NCBI GenBank assembly: GCA_030633645.1
Contig: DAOVRY010000074.1
Span: 1 to 5,871, forward strand
Reading direction: 5' to 3'
Length of the DNA stretch: 5,871 nucleotides
DNA from: Pseudomonadota bacterium
Lineage (GTDB): Bacteria; Desulfobacterota; DSM-4660; Desulfatiglandales; B25-G16
Position 1 is the stretch's first letter. The number at the start of each line of letters is the position of its first letter. Positions 1-5,871 of this stretch are shown piece by piece. Both the position numbers and the translations under genes were made by a program. The notes below the pieces were generated by a model. It made no database searches, had not been told where the DNA came from, and worked only from the letters and a program-made list of their open reading frames with translations.

Positions 1-2
1 AA

Positions 3-881
3 GATGAGTTCATGACCTCTGGAAATGTAGCCTGTGCCGGTTGCGGGGCATCTCTTTCCATGAGGCTGGCATTAAAAGGGTTAGGGAAACCAACTGTACT
101 TGTGGTGCCTGCCTGCTGCTGGACGATCATACCAGGCGCCTGGCCTCTCTCCACCATGGATGTTCCCTTTTTTCATTGTGCCTTTGAGACAACCGGGGCA
201 ACCATATCTGGTGTTAAGGCAGCATACAAAAAAAGGGGCATGGATGAAATTTGCGTTGTTGGATGGGCAGGTGATGGAGGAACATTTGATATTGGCATCC
301 AGGCACTGTCAGGCACTGCAGAGAGAAATGATGATGTTATCTATGTATGCTATGATAACGAGGCCTACATGAATACCGGAATCCAGCGCTCAAGTGCGAC
401 CCCTAAGGGTTCCTGGACAACAACAACCCCGGTTAAAAAGCCCAAATCAGAGCAAAAGAAGGATTTTGATGAGATAATGCTTGCCCACAGGATCCCCTAT
501 CTTGCCACTGCAACTGCTGCCTATCCGCACGATATGATCGCCAAGTTTAAAAAGGCCAGGAAAATAAAAGGAACAAGGTTTATCCATCTTCTTGCCGCCT
601 GCCCCACAGGCTGGAGAATGCCTGAGAATTTATCCATAGAGGTTATGCGCCTGGCTGTGTTATCCAACATCTTCCCTTTATATGAGGTGGAAGATGCTGA
701 GATCTATACACAAACAGTGATCCCTGATGAAATTATTCCAGTGGATAAATATATTCACCTTCAGGGCAGATTTAGACACCTGAACGATGAGGATATCAAA
801 GACTATCAGAAAATTGTAGATAAGCGGTTTGAGCATCTAAAAGAAAGATTTGAGAAAGGAGAAACATCTGCGGCAAAATAG
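3..881 (+). CDS. porB: Pyruvate (2-oxoacid):ferredoxin oxidoreductase beta subunit, 5' end cut by window
   Basis: This is the TPP-binding subunit of a multi-subunit 2-oxoacid:ferredoxin oxidoreductase, which in the cytoplasm converts pyruvate and CoA to acetyl-CoA and CO2 while reducing ferredoxin. Numbering from the ATG at 12, the sequence shows CAGC (C8, C11), C36 and C197 (in CPTGW). Their spacing fits the four cysteine ligands of the proximal 4Fe-4S cluster in this family. The TPP/Mg motif is GDGG at 87-90 with the downstream Asn in NEAYMNTG (N116). The stretch around SSATPKGSWTTTTP (127-140) is typical of PorB/VorB. The reading frame stays open upstream of the ATG at 12 (codons for Asp-Glu-Phe at 3-11). 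Family members usually have a short leader before the CxxC, so the real start is probably outside the window and the ATG at 12 is internal. The stop is TAG at 879-881. Partner subunits (alpha, gamma, delta) would be expected upstream. Pyruvate as substrate is likely, but another 2-oxoacid cannot be excluded. Confidence 0.9.
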   Translation, partial: DEFMTSGNVACAGCGASLSMRLALKGLGKPTVLVVPACCWTIIPGAWPLSTMDVPFFHCAFETTGATISGVKAAYKKRGMDEICVVGWAGDGGTFDIGIQALSGTAERNDDVIYVCYDNEAYMNTGIQRSSATPKGSWTTTTPVKKPKSEQKKDFDEIMLAHRIPYLATATAAYPHDMIAKFKKARKIKGTRFIHLLAACPTGWRMPENLSIEVMRLAVLSNIFPLYEVEDAEIYTQTVIPDEIIPVDKYIHLQGRFRHLNDEDIKDYQKIVDKRFEHLKERFEKGETSAAK

Positions 882-988
882 TCCCTGCTGAAGCTTCTTG
901 ATCATTTTTTAAGCCTCTTCTCAATTCCCAGCTTTCTATGAAGTTACCCTGTCACTTTGTCAGCCATCCCCTCTGCATAAGATTCATG

Positions 989-1016
989 TCACGGCAGTCA
1001 AACAATTTGACAGTGA
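989..1016 (+). promoter_or_regulatory. Candidate operator dyad overlapping the -35 box
   Basis: GTCAAA (997-1002), a 3-base spacer, then TTTGAC (1006-1011) form a perfect inverted repeat. An outer TCAC (989-992) and GTGA (1013-1016) add a second pair of complementary arms, offset asymmetrically. The right half covers the -35 hexamer at 1007-1012, so a dimeric regulator bound here could block RNA polymerase. The dyad is visible in the sequence. Its role and any cognate regulator are inference, and no regulator gene is present in the window. Confidence 0.3.
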
Positions 1017-1035
1017 TCCCTCAATTCCATATGCT
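1007..1035 (+). promoter_or_regulatory. Putative sigma70 promoter for the solute-binding protein gene
   Basis: TTGACA at 1007-1012 is a perfect -35 consensus. It is followed after exactly 17 bases by TATGCT at 1030-1035 (four of six matches to TATAAT). Transcription would begin near 1042, giving a leader of about 75 bases before the ATG at 1118. It is the only well-spaced promoter I see in the 236-base gap after porB, and its place fits a separate transcription unit for the importer. The rest of the gap (882-1117) shows no convincing gene or terminator. Confidence 0.5.
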
Positions 1036-1117
1036 TTTTCTATTTCAGATGGTAAGATAGTTGGCACAAAGGTTGCTAATTTTTACAGCTAACAAGATCT
1101 AGCCTCGTAATAGGCCT

Positions 1118-3253
1118 ATGACTATACGCAAGGTTCTCATATTTACACCAATTTTGGTTATTCTGTTCCTGCTCCAGTCCTATTTCTGGGTGCCCACCTA
1201 CGAGCAGCAGTCGCGGGGCAATCCCGATCGCCTTAACGAATATATTACAGCATCCATAGGGGATGCCAGCATACTCAATCCGATCCTCTCTGCTGATTCG
1301 GCCAGCGGCGATATCAACTCCATGGTATTCGAGGGTCTCATCGATCGGGATGAGGAATTGCGTTTCAGGGGACGTCTTGCTACCTCGTGGGAGGTCTTTG
1401 AGGAGGCATTTTTCTATATAAATGAATCCGCCAGTATTCCGGGGGTTGATACAGCAAGAGCCGAAGAGGTGGTGGATTTCCTGAGAAAACCGAAAAAAGA
1501 CAATGGGGTTTCAGATCCACAACTGAAAGCCTGTTTGGATAATATCAGAGAGATCGCGGTAATCCCTCACAGGGAATTTTTGATAACCAAGCGTGAAAAA
1601 GATCCAAAAAATAGCAAGAAGGAAATCGAGGTAAAGGTGCACGTTAAGGCGCCTGCCAGGGTCAAGCTGACCCTCACAGCTGTAGACCAGGATCTTTTCA
1701 AAAATCTTACGCAACTCCTTGGGGAGACCTATTTTACTTCTTTTCGGGGAGAGAGATACCTGAGTACAGATCCCCCAGTGGAAAAAGAAAAATTAGCTGC
1801 ATATGCCAGAGAATTCGTCCCTGCTACCGAACACAATCCCATCCTGATCTTTCACCTGAGACCCGACGTACACTTTCATGATGGTCATGTCTTTGATGCC
1901 AATGATGTCAAGTTTACCTATGAATCCATCATGAATCCAAGGAATCTCTCGCCACGGATCGCAGACTATGAACCGGTCAAGGCAGTAGAGGTAATTGACC
2001 CGCTGACCGCTAAAATCGTGTATAAGCGGCTCTACTCCCCCGCCATTGGAACGTGGGGTATGGGGATACTGCCGGAACACCTCCTCAACCAGGAAGCCCT
2101 CAAAAGGGAGGCACTTCGCCTCGGGAAGGACCCAGAAAAATTCTCCATGCGGCAGAGCGGTTTTAATCGTCACCCAATCGGATGCGGCCCCTTTGTCTTT
2201 CAGGAATGGAAATCAGATCAATACATTGTCCTGGATCAGCTTAATCGCTACTGGGAAGGCCCGCCAAACTATAAGAGCTATATCTACCGGATTATTCCTG
2301 ATCCCCTGACCCAGGAAATGGAGTTTTATGCCGGCACCATAGACAATTATGGTGTCCAGCCCCATCAGGTCCAGCGTTTGAAGAATGATCCGACCTATCA
2401 AAGCTTTTCAGGACCATCCTTTGGTTACACCTACATCGGCTATAACATGCGGAGAGAACCTTTCAACGACTACCGTGTGCGCATCGCCTTGGGCATGGCC
2501 ATTGATGTCAACAAGATCATACAATATGTCCTCCATGGACAGGGGGAACAGATTACCGGCCCATTTGTGAAGCAGACCGACTATTATAACCACAGCATTA
2601 AACCCCTTCCTTATGATCCAGGCAGGGCTTTAGAACTCTTGGCCGAGGCAGGCTGGACACGAAATAAGGAGGGCCGGCTTGAAAAGGATGGAAAACCATT
2701 TCAATTCACCCTTATCACTAACAGCGGCAACGACTTGCGGAAAGCGATCTTAACCATCGCCCAGGACTCCTGGAAACAGATCGGCATTGATGTGCGCACC
2801 GATCTCTTGGAGTGGGCAGTGTTTATTCAGGAACGCGTGGATAAGGCGGATTTTGATGCACTGATCCTCGGTTGGAGCATGGGTATTGAACCTGATCTCT
2901 ACCAGATATGGCATTCGAGCCAAACCAATCCCTATCAGCTGAATTTCGTTGGTTTCAAAAACAAGGAGGCAGATGAGCTCATAATCAAGATCAGACAAGA
3001 ATATGATCACAACATCCAGGTAGAATATTGTCATAGGCTCCACGAAATTATTGCGAGAGAGCAGCCTTACACGTTCCTTTATGTTAGCAAGTGGACAGCC
3101 ATCCTAGATAAACGGATCGTGATCAAGGAAGTCGATGAGAAGGGGAATGTGATCTATAAACAGATACAACCCACTAAAACCGGAACCTATACGTTCTACT
3201 TCAACAAGTGGATAAAGCTTCCAGAAGTGCCCACCTTTGCACTTGAAGGATGA
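1118..3253 (+). CDS. ABC transporter substrate-binding protein, family 5 (peptide/nickel type), with large insert
   Basis: This is the extracytoplasmic solute receptor of a peptide-type ABC importer (SBP_bac_5 family). Family hallmarks are seen in order: the start of the mature fold (DASILNPILSADSASGDI near 49-66), VFEGLIDRD (70-78), LATSWEV (87-93), FHLRPDVHFHDG (245-256), DVKFTYESI (263-271), the IGCGPFVFQEW region (354-364), RVRIALGMAID (453-463) and a closing region around 650-660. Usual length is about 500-550 residues. The excess in this 711-residue protein comes mainly from about 145 residues between SWEV and FHLRP, normally joined by only a few residues. The N-terminus is a basic pentapeptide plus a hydrophobic segment (6-25) without a lipobox cysteine, so it may be a membrane anchor or a signal peptide with an unclear cleavage site. 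The start is fixed by an in-frame TAG at 1100-1102. The ribosome binding site is weak (AGG at 1112-1114). The permeases follow after a 217-base gap. The substrate cannot be told from sequence. Confidence 0.92.
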   Translation: MTIRKVLIFTPILVILFLLQSYFWVPTYEQQSRGNPDRLNEYITASIGDASILNPILSADSASGDINSMVFEGLIDRDEELRFRGRLATSWEVFEEAFFYINESASIPGVDTARAEEVVDFLRKPKKDNGVSDPQLKACLDNIREIAVIPHREFLITKREKDPKNSKKEIEVKVHVKAPARVKLTLTAVDQDLFKNLTQLLGETYFTSFRGERYLSTDPPVEKEKLAAYAREFVPATEHNPILIFHLRPDVHFHDGHVFDANDVKFTYESIMNPRNLSPRIADYEPVKAVEVIDPLTAKIVYKRLYSPAIGTWGMGILPEHLLNQEALKREALRLGKDPEKFSMRQSGFNRHPIGCGPFVFQEWKSDQYIVLDQLNRYWEGPPNYKSYIYRIIPDPLTQEMEFYAGTIDNYGVQPHQVQRLKNDPTYQSFSGPSFGYTYIGYNMRREPFNDYRVRIALGMAIDVNKIIQYVLHGQGEQITGPFVKQTDYYNHSIKPLPYDPGRALELLAEAGWTRNKEGRLEKDGKPFQFTLITNSGNDLRKAILTIAQDSWKQIGIDVRTDLLEWAVFIQERVDKADFDALILGWSMGIEPDLYQIWHSSQTNPYQLNFVGFKNKEADELIIKIRQEYDHNIQVEYCHRLHEIIAREQPYTFLYVSKWTAILDKRIVIKEVDEKGNVIYKQIQPTKTGTYTFYFNKWIKLPEVPTFALEG

Positions 3254-3263
3254 TGGGGAGGTA

Positions 3264-3392
3264 ATGTCAAATGTCAAAGCCCAAAGTTCAAATCAATATC
3301 AAAGCTCAAAACACAAATGTGGCTATGGATCCAGGGAAAAGGCTTTTGGCATTTGGATTTCATTTGATATTTTGATTTTGGCATTTGGATTT
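3264..3392. repeat. Imperfect inverted repeat of 7-base CAAA-ending units
   Basis: The left arm (3265-3317) is a run of units ending in CAAA: TGTCAAA twice, GCCCAAA, GTTCAAA, an 11-base TCAATATCAAA, GCTCAAA and ACACAAA. The right arm (3344-3392) is its approximate reverse complement, rich in TTTGGCATTTGGA. It contains an exact 17-base direct repeat, TTTTGGCATTTGGATTT, at 3344-3360 and 3376-3392. The arms surround a loop of about 26 bases, so the transcript could form a long imperfect hairpin. The element fills most of the gap between the binding protein and the permeases. Short open frames across it (from ATG at 3264 or 3271) look like repeat by-products and are not called as genes. Confidence 0.8.
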
Positions 3393-3399
3393 AGATAAT
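3372..3399 (+). promoter_or_regulatory. Weak possible promoter ahead of the permease pair
   Basis: TTGATT at 3372-3377 and GATAAT at 3394-3399 (five of six to TATAAT) are separated by 16 bases and lie about 70 bases before the first permease. They fall in AT-rich repeat sequence, where such matches arise easily, so this is only a candidate internal promoter. Read-through from upstream is equally possible. Confidence 0.2.
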
Positions 3400-3455
3400 A
3401 GTCTTTTTGTAAACACAATGTGGACTGAAGGCGAAAACCACTTTTAACCCACTAT

Positions 3456-3461
3456 AAAGGG
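3456..3461 (+). promoter_or_regulatory. Ribosome binding site of the DppB-family gene
   Basis: AAAGGG lies 9 bases before the ATG at 3471 and supports that start. The site is independent of the stronger GGGGAGG that follows the binding protein stop more than 200 bases earlier. Confidence 0.5.
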
Positions 3462-3470
3462 TGTAAAGTA

Positions 3471-4430
3471 ATGTTGTCATTCATCGGTCGCAGTATTATA
3501 CAAAAGATCATCACCCTCTTCTTTGTCTCTATTGTATCTTTCCTGATCATCCACCTTGCACCTGGTAAGCCCAGCCAGGTAGACCCCCTGAATCCCAAGT
3601 TTACGCCGGAGATGGTAGAGCGATTCCGGAAAGAGTTTCATTTGGACAAGCCTCTCCACGTCCAATACCTCCTCTTCTACAGAGATCTCTTCACTGGAAA
3701 GACCGCTTCCTGGAAGGATAATCAGCCGGTACTCAAGAAAATATGGGAGCGATTTTTAAACAGTCTTCCCCTCTTTATTGTGGGTACTATCCTTACCTGG
3801 ACCCTTTCCTTTCCCATCGGGATACGCTCGGCCATATCCCGAGGCGGATTCTATGATCGAAGCGCCACATTTTTTTCATATTTATTGATATCCATACCTG
3901 GATTCTTTTTTGCCTATATCCTGATTATCTTTGTGGTGAACACCTTTCACGTACCGGTAATCGGCATGGAGACTTTCGGAATCGGAGATCCATCTTGGCC
4001 TCGCTGGGCGATGGACAGGGTCTGGCATCTTCTGCTTCCGTCGGTTTTGGGTGCAACCGGTGGCATTGCTGTGCTGTCCCGGTATGTTCGCAGTCAGATG
4101 CTTGAGGTGGAGAGCCAGGACTACGTTCGGACCGCAATGGCAAAAGGCGTACCTCCTGAACAAGTTCATTACAAACATGCCCTCAGGAATGCTCTGCTGC
4201 CTTTTGTAACCATGTTCGGACTGATTTTGCCAGGCCTCATTGGTGGGTCTGTAATTATTGAATCCATTTTTTCCTGGCCAGGAATGGGAAGGATGGCATA
4301 CGAGGCCATTCTTGCAAGAGATTACCCCGTAATCCTGACAGTCAACTTTGTTTCCGCTGTGCTGGTACTGGCTGGCACCTTTATCTCTGACATTCTTTAC
4401 ATGGTGGTTGATCCGAGGATACGGCTGTGA
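3471..4430 (+). CDS. dppB: Peptide/nickel-type ABC transporter permease, DppB family
   Basis: This is one of two inner-membrane subunits forming the translocation channel of the importer. At 319 residues it has the usual length. The N-terminal membrane helix (about 10-30, ending IIHLAPG) and a periplasmic region with FRKEFHLDKPLHVQYL (52-68) are typical of DppB/OppB. Further hydrophobic segments lie near 99-120, 132-157, 186-204, 242-264 and 286-310. The cytoplasmic EAA loop that contacts the ATPase is seen around DYVRTAMAKGVPPEQV (217-232), followed by HALRNALLP (236-244). The ESIFSWPGMGRM segment (264-275) and the closing DPRIRL are also typical. The stop (4428-4430) overlaps the next gene's start. 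The symbol is given at family level only. Peptide, nickel and sugar importers share this fold, and the true substrate is unknown. Confidence 0.93.
   Translation: MLSFIGRSIIQKIITLFFVSIVSFLIIHLAPGKPSQVDPLNPKFTPEMVERFRKEFHLDKPLHVQYLLFYRDLFTGKTASWKDNQPVLKKIWERFLNSLPLFIVGTILTWTLSFPIGIRSAISRGGFYDRSATFFSYLLISIPGFFFAYILIIFVVNTFHVPVIGMETFGIGDPSWPRWAMDRVWHLLLPSVLGATGGIAVLSRYVRSQMLEVESQDYVRTAMAKGVPPEQVHYKHALRNALLPFVTMFGLILPGLIGGSVIIESIFSWPGMGRMAYEAILARDYPVILTVNFVSAVLVLAGTFISDILYMVVDPRIRL
4415..4419 (+). promoter_or_regulatory. Ribosome binding site of the DppC-family gene, inside the end of dppB
   Basis: GAGGA sits within the last codons of the upstream permease. It is 7 bases from a GTG at 4427 and 10 bases from an ATG at 4430, so it serves either start. 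With the stop/start overlap it points to translational coupling of the two permeases. Confidence 0.5.
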
Positions 4431-5581
4431 TGAATCCAGAACCAACATTAGAGGGACCCTTAGCCCCAAGGAAAACAAGGCTGCAAGAATCCTGGCATTT
4501 ACTCAAGCAGAACAGGCTCGCCGTGTTGGGGCTGGTTATATTCATCCTTTTTTTCATTACCGCTCTCATCGGTCTTATTCTGACTTCAGGCCCAGACCCT
4601 GTTTTTGATCCTTCCCTGGTCAGGCTGCAAGAAAAGTTGCGCCCTCCGCTCTCAAAACCAAACCTTGAGACGTTACGGCCTGATGAGCTTCCTGGTCTGG
4701 GCGTCTACCTCTTCGGAACCGATGATCTGGGGCGGGATACTTTCTCAAGAATGCTCCAGGGCTCTTGGGTGTCTCTGACCGTGGGGTTTGTGGCCGTTGG
4801 CATATCAGTGCTCATCGGCATATTCATGGGCGGAATTGCGGGCTATTTTGGACAAAACCGCATTTACTTTGATCACATTCTTATGGTTGTCCTTTTGTTT
4901 GCCGGAGGAGCATTGATTGTGGTGGGCGCTTCCTCTCAGGGATTGGGATTGCTTGCTCTCGGCCTTGGTTATATTGCTTATTCGCTCTGGACAAAAAGAA
5001 TATCGGAAAAGAAAGTATTACCGATATGGCTGCACGTACTCCACAAAAAGGCCTTTTCTGTTGACACCTTAATCATGCGGATCGTGGATATCATGCTGTG
5101 CTTTCCCAGCTTTTTCCTGATTCTCACCGTGGTAGCACTCCTCCCAGCAAGCATTTACAATATTATGATTGTCATTGGATTGACCAGTTGGATGGGCGCC
5201 ACACGCTTTGTCCGTGCTGAATTCCTCTCGTTACGAGAGCAGGATTTCGTGACCGCTGCCAGGGCACTTGGCGTTAGTGACTTCCGCATCATCTTTCGCC
5301 ACATGATGCCGAATGCCATTGCACCGGTACTGGTATCTGCCACGATCGGCATCGCTACGGCTATCCTTACAGAAGCAGGTCTGAGTTTCCTTGGTTTTGG
5401 GGTTCCACCCCCCCACGCCACCTGGGGTAATATCCTGTCCGATGGAAAGCGTTTTATCTTCGATGCTCCATGGCTCACCTTTATCCCCGGTTTTGCCATC
5501 TTGATCGTGGTACTCTCGTTTAACCTTTTTGGTGAGGGGCTCCGAGATATACTAAACCCCAAACTCAGGGAGAGATATTGA
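4430..5581 (+). CDS. dppC: Peptide/nickel-type ABC transporter permease, DppC family, with extra membrane hairpin
   Basis: This is the second channel-forming permease, expected to pair with the DppB-type subunit. Numbering from the ATG at 4430 (the GTG at 4427 is an alternative adding one residue), it shows the first helix (30-52), the FGTDDLGRDTFSRML motif (95-109) and the second helix (about 114-138, ending GGIAGYFG). The later part is also standard: DTLIMRIVDIMLCFPS (212-227), the EAA loop FVTAARALGVSDFRIIFRH (273-291) with MPNAIAPV, then EAGLSFLGFGVPPP (315-328) and the last helix (about 349-369). At 383 residues it is longer than the usual 280-310. The excess is mainly about 69 residues (142-210) in the normally short cytoplasmic loop between helices 2 and 3, with two hydrophobic stretches followed by a Lys/Arg-rich segment. 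The start overlaps the dppB stop (TGATG). No ATPase gene follows in the window. The symbol is family-level. Confidence 0.92.
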   Translation: MNPEPTLEGPLAPRKTRLQESWHLLKQNRLAVLGLVIFILFFITALIGLILTSGPDPVFDPSLVRLQEKLRPPLSKPNLETLRPDELPGLGVYLFGTDDLGRDTFSRMLQGSWVSLTVGFVAVGISVLIGIFMGGIAGYFGQNRIYFDHILMVVLLFAGGALIVVGASSQGLGLLALGLGYIAYSLWTKRISEKKVLPIWLHVLHKKAFSVDTLIMRIVDIMLCFPSFFLILTVVALLPASIYNIMIVIGLTSWMGATRFVRAEFLSLREQDFVTAARALGVSDFRIIFRHMMPNAIAPVLVSATIGIATAILTEAGLSFLGFGVPPPHATWGNILSDGKRFIFDAPWLTFIPGFAILIVVLSFNLFGEGLRDILNPKLRERY

Positions 5582-5590
5582 GTAAATTAA

Positions 5591-5640
5591 GTGAGCTAAA
5601 ATGTCTAAAGTGTCTAAAGTGAGCTAAAGTTAGGCTAAAA
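5591..5640. repeat. Short tandem array of 9-12-base CTAAA-ending units
   Basis: Five consecutive units are visible: GTGAGCTAAA (5591-5600), ATGTCTAAA (5601-5609), GTGTCTAAA (5610-5618), GTGAGCTAAA (5619-5628) and GTTAGGCTAAAA (5629-5640). The array fills nearly all of the 65 bases between the DppC-type gene and the four-helix bundle gene. The units resemble those of the repeat at 3264-3392, with CTAAA here in place of CAAA. No terminator or clear promoter is seen in this gap. Confidence 0.75.
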
Positions 5641-5646
5641 AATAGA

Positions 5647-5871
5647 ATGGATAACAAACAATTCGCCAAAGCGCTTGAAAAAAGAACAAAAGAATTCGCA
5701 GTACGAATAATCCGTTTATCAGCATCTTTACCAAATACCCCAGAGGGCAGAGTTATAAGGAACCAAATCACCAAATCTGGTACTTCAATCGGAACAAATT
5801 ACCGAGAAGCCAATAGGGCCAGGAGCAAAGCTGATTTCAAAAACAAAATCGCTATTTGCGAAAGTGAAGCT
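5647..5871 (+). CDS. Four-helix bundle protein (23S rRNA intervening-sequence / S23 type), 3' end cut by window
   Basis: From the ATG at 5647 the frame stays open to the window end, giving 75 residues of a protein usually near 115-125 residues long. It reads MDNKQFAKALEKRTKEFAVR and continues with IIRLSASLPNTPEGRVI, NQITKSGTSIGTNYREA and ADFKNKIAICESEA. The order FA-x-RII-x-L-S-x-S-LP, then QI-x-(K/R)-SGTSI-x-x-NYREA, is the signature of the four-helix bundle family first found encoded in 23S rRNA intervening sequences and later as many free-standing genes. The molecular function is not established; an RNA-related role is often suggested. An in-frame TGA at 5620-5622 and no other ATG after it fix the start. 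No good Shine-Dalgarno is visible before it, so expression may be weak or atypical. Homologues commonly lie beside short repeats like the one directly upstream. It is unlikely to be part of the transporter. Confidence 0.85.
   Translation, partial: MDNKQFAKALEKRTKEFAVRIIRLSASLPNTPEGRVIRNQITKSGTSIGTNYREANRARSKADFKNKIAICESEA

Noticed and set aside
229..239. A7G4 run in porB as a possible slippage site
   Set aside because: It encodes Lys-Lys-Arg-Gly in an uninterrupted conserved frame, and no alternative product is suggested.
886..916. Possible rho-independent terminator after porB (GAAGCTTC near a run of six T at 905-910)
   Set aside because: The only stems are a short self-complementary GAAGCTTC and a weak GCTT/AAGC pairing. 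There is no GC-rich hairpin directly before the T run.
1793..2173. 126-codon minus-strand open frame opposite the binding protein
   Set aside because: It is a shadow of a clear family-5 receptor coding region with no recognisable motif.
3264..3398. Short open frames (ATG at 3264, 44 codons; ATG at 3271, 34 codons) near a strong Shine-Dalgarno
   Set aside because: Both lie wholly in repeat sequence, their peptides follow the repeat period, and no domain is recognisable. They are probably spurious.
4427..4429. GTG as the start of the DppC-type gene
   Set aside because: It cannot be excluded, but the adjacent ATG at 4430 gives the common TGATG coupling and differs by only one residue.
3882..4478. 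198-codon open frame on the minus strand opposite the DppB-type gene
   Set aside because: It is antisense to a well-supported permease, has no recognisable domain, and is rich in Cys, His and Gln as expected of a shadow frame.
5408..5414. Run of seven C in the DppC-type gene as a possible phase-variation or frameshift site
   Set aside because: The frame reads through intact and the run encodes the conserved GFGVPPP motif, so codon composition explains it.

Overview
The window suggests an anaerobic bacterium, most likely of the Desulfobacterota/Deltaproteobacteria type. That placement is inference. It rests on a ferredoxin-dependent 2-oxoacid oxidoreductase subunit, a family-5 peptide/nickel-type ABC importer, a free-standing 23S-rRNA-intervening-sequence (four-helix bundle) protein, and short-period A-rich intergenic repeats of a kind I associate with such genomes. 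All recognised genes are on the + strand. No tRNA, rRNA, CRISPR array or insertion sequence was found.

Layout. (1) 1-881: the C-terminal bulk of the TPP-binding beta subunit of pyruvate (2-oxoacid):ferredoxin oxidoreductase (porB). Its true start probably lies just before the window. (2) 882-1117: a 236-base gap with no gene. It holds a good sigma70-like promoter (TTGACA-N17-TATGCT) whose -35 box sits inside a dyad that could be an operator. (3) 1118-3253: a large (711 aa) extracellular solute-binding protein family 5 gene with an unusual insert of about 145 residues and a non-lipoprotein N-terminal anchor. (4) 3254-3470: a 217-base gap filled largely by an imperfect inverted repeat built of 7-base units ending in CAAA. 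(5) 3471-4430 and 4430-5581: two overlapping inner-membrane permease genes of the DppB and DppC families. The second carries about 69 extra residues that look like two additional membrane helices. (6) 5582-5646: a short tandem array of units ending in CTAAA. (7) 5647-5871: the first 75 codons of a four-helix bundle (S23/23S IVS-type) protein, cut by the window end.

How the genes work together: the binding protein and the two permeases form an importer for oligopeptides or a similar solute. They are probably read from the promoter near 1007-1035, with the repeat between binding protein and permeases as a possible point of differential expression. The two ATPase subunits normally found next (DppD/DppF type) are not in the window, and the four-helix bundle gene sits where they would be expected. 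The oxidoreductase could act on oxoacids from peptide catabolism, but it is separated by its own gap and a new promoter, so a functional link is only a guess.

I see no wholly new system. The most interesting points are the matched non-standard insertions in the binding protein and in the DppC-type permease, and the two related short-period repeat arrays that bracket the permease pair.
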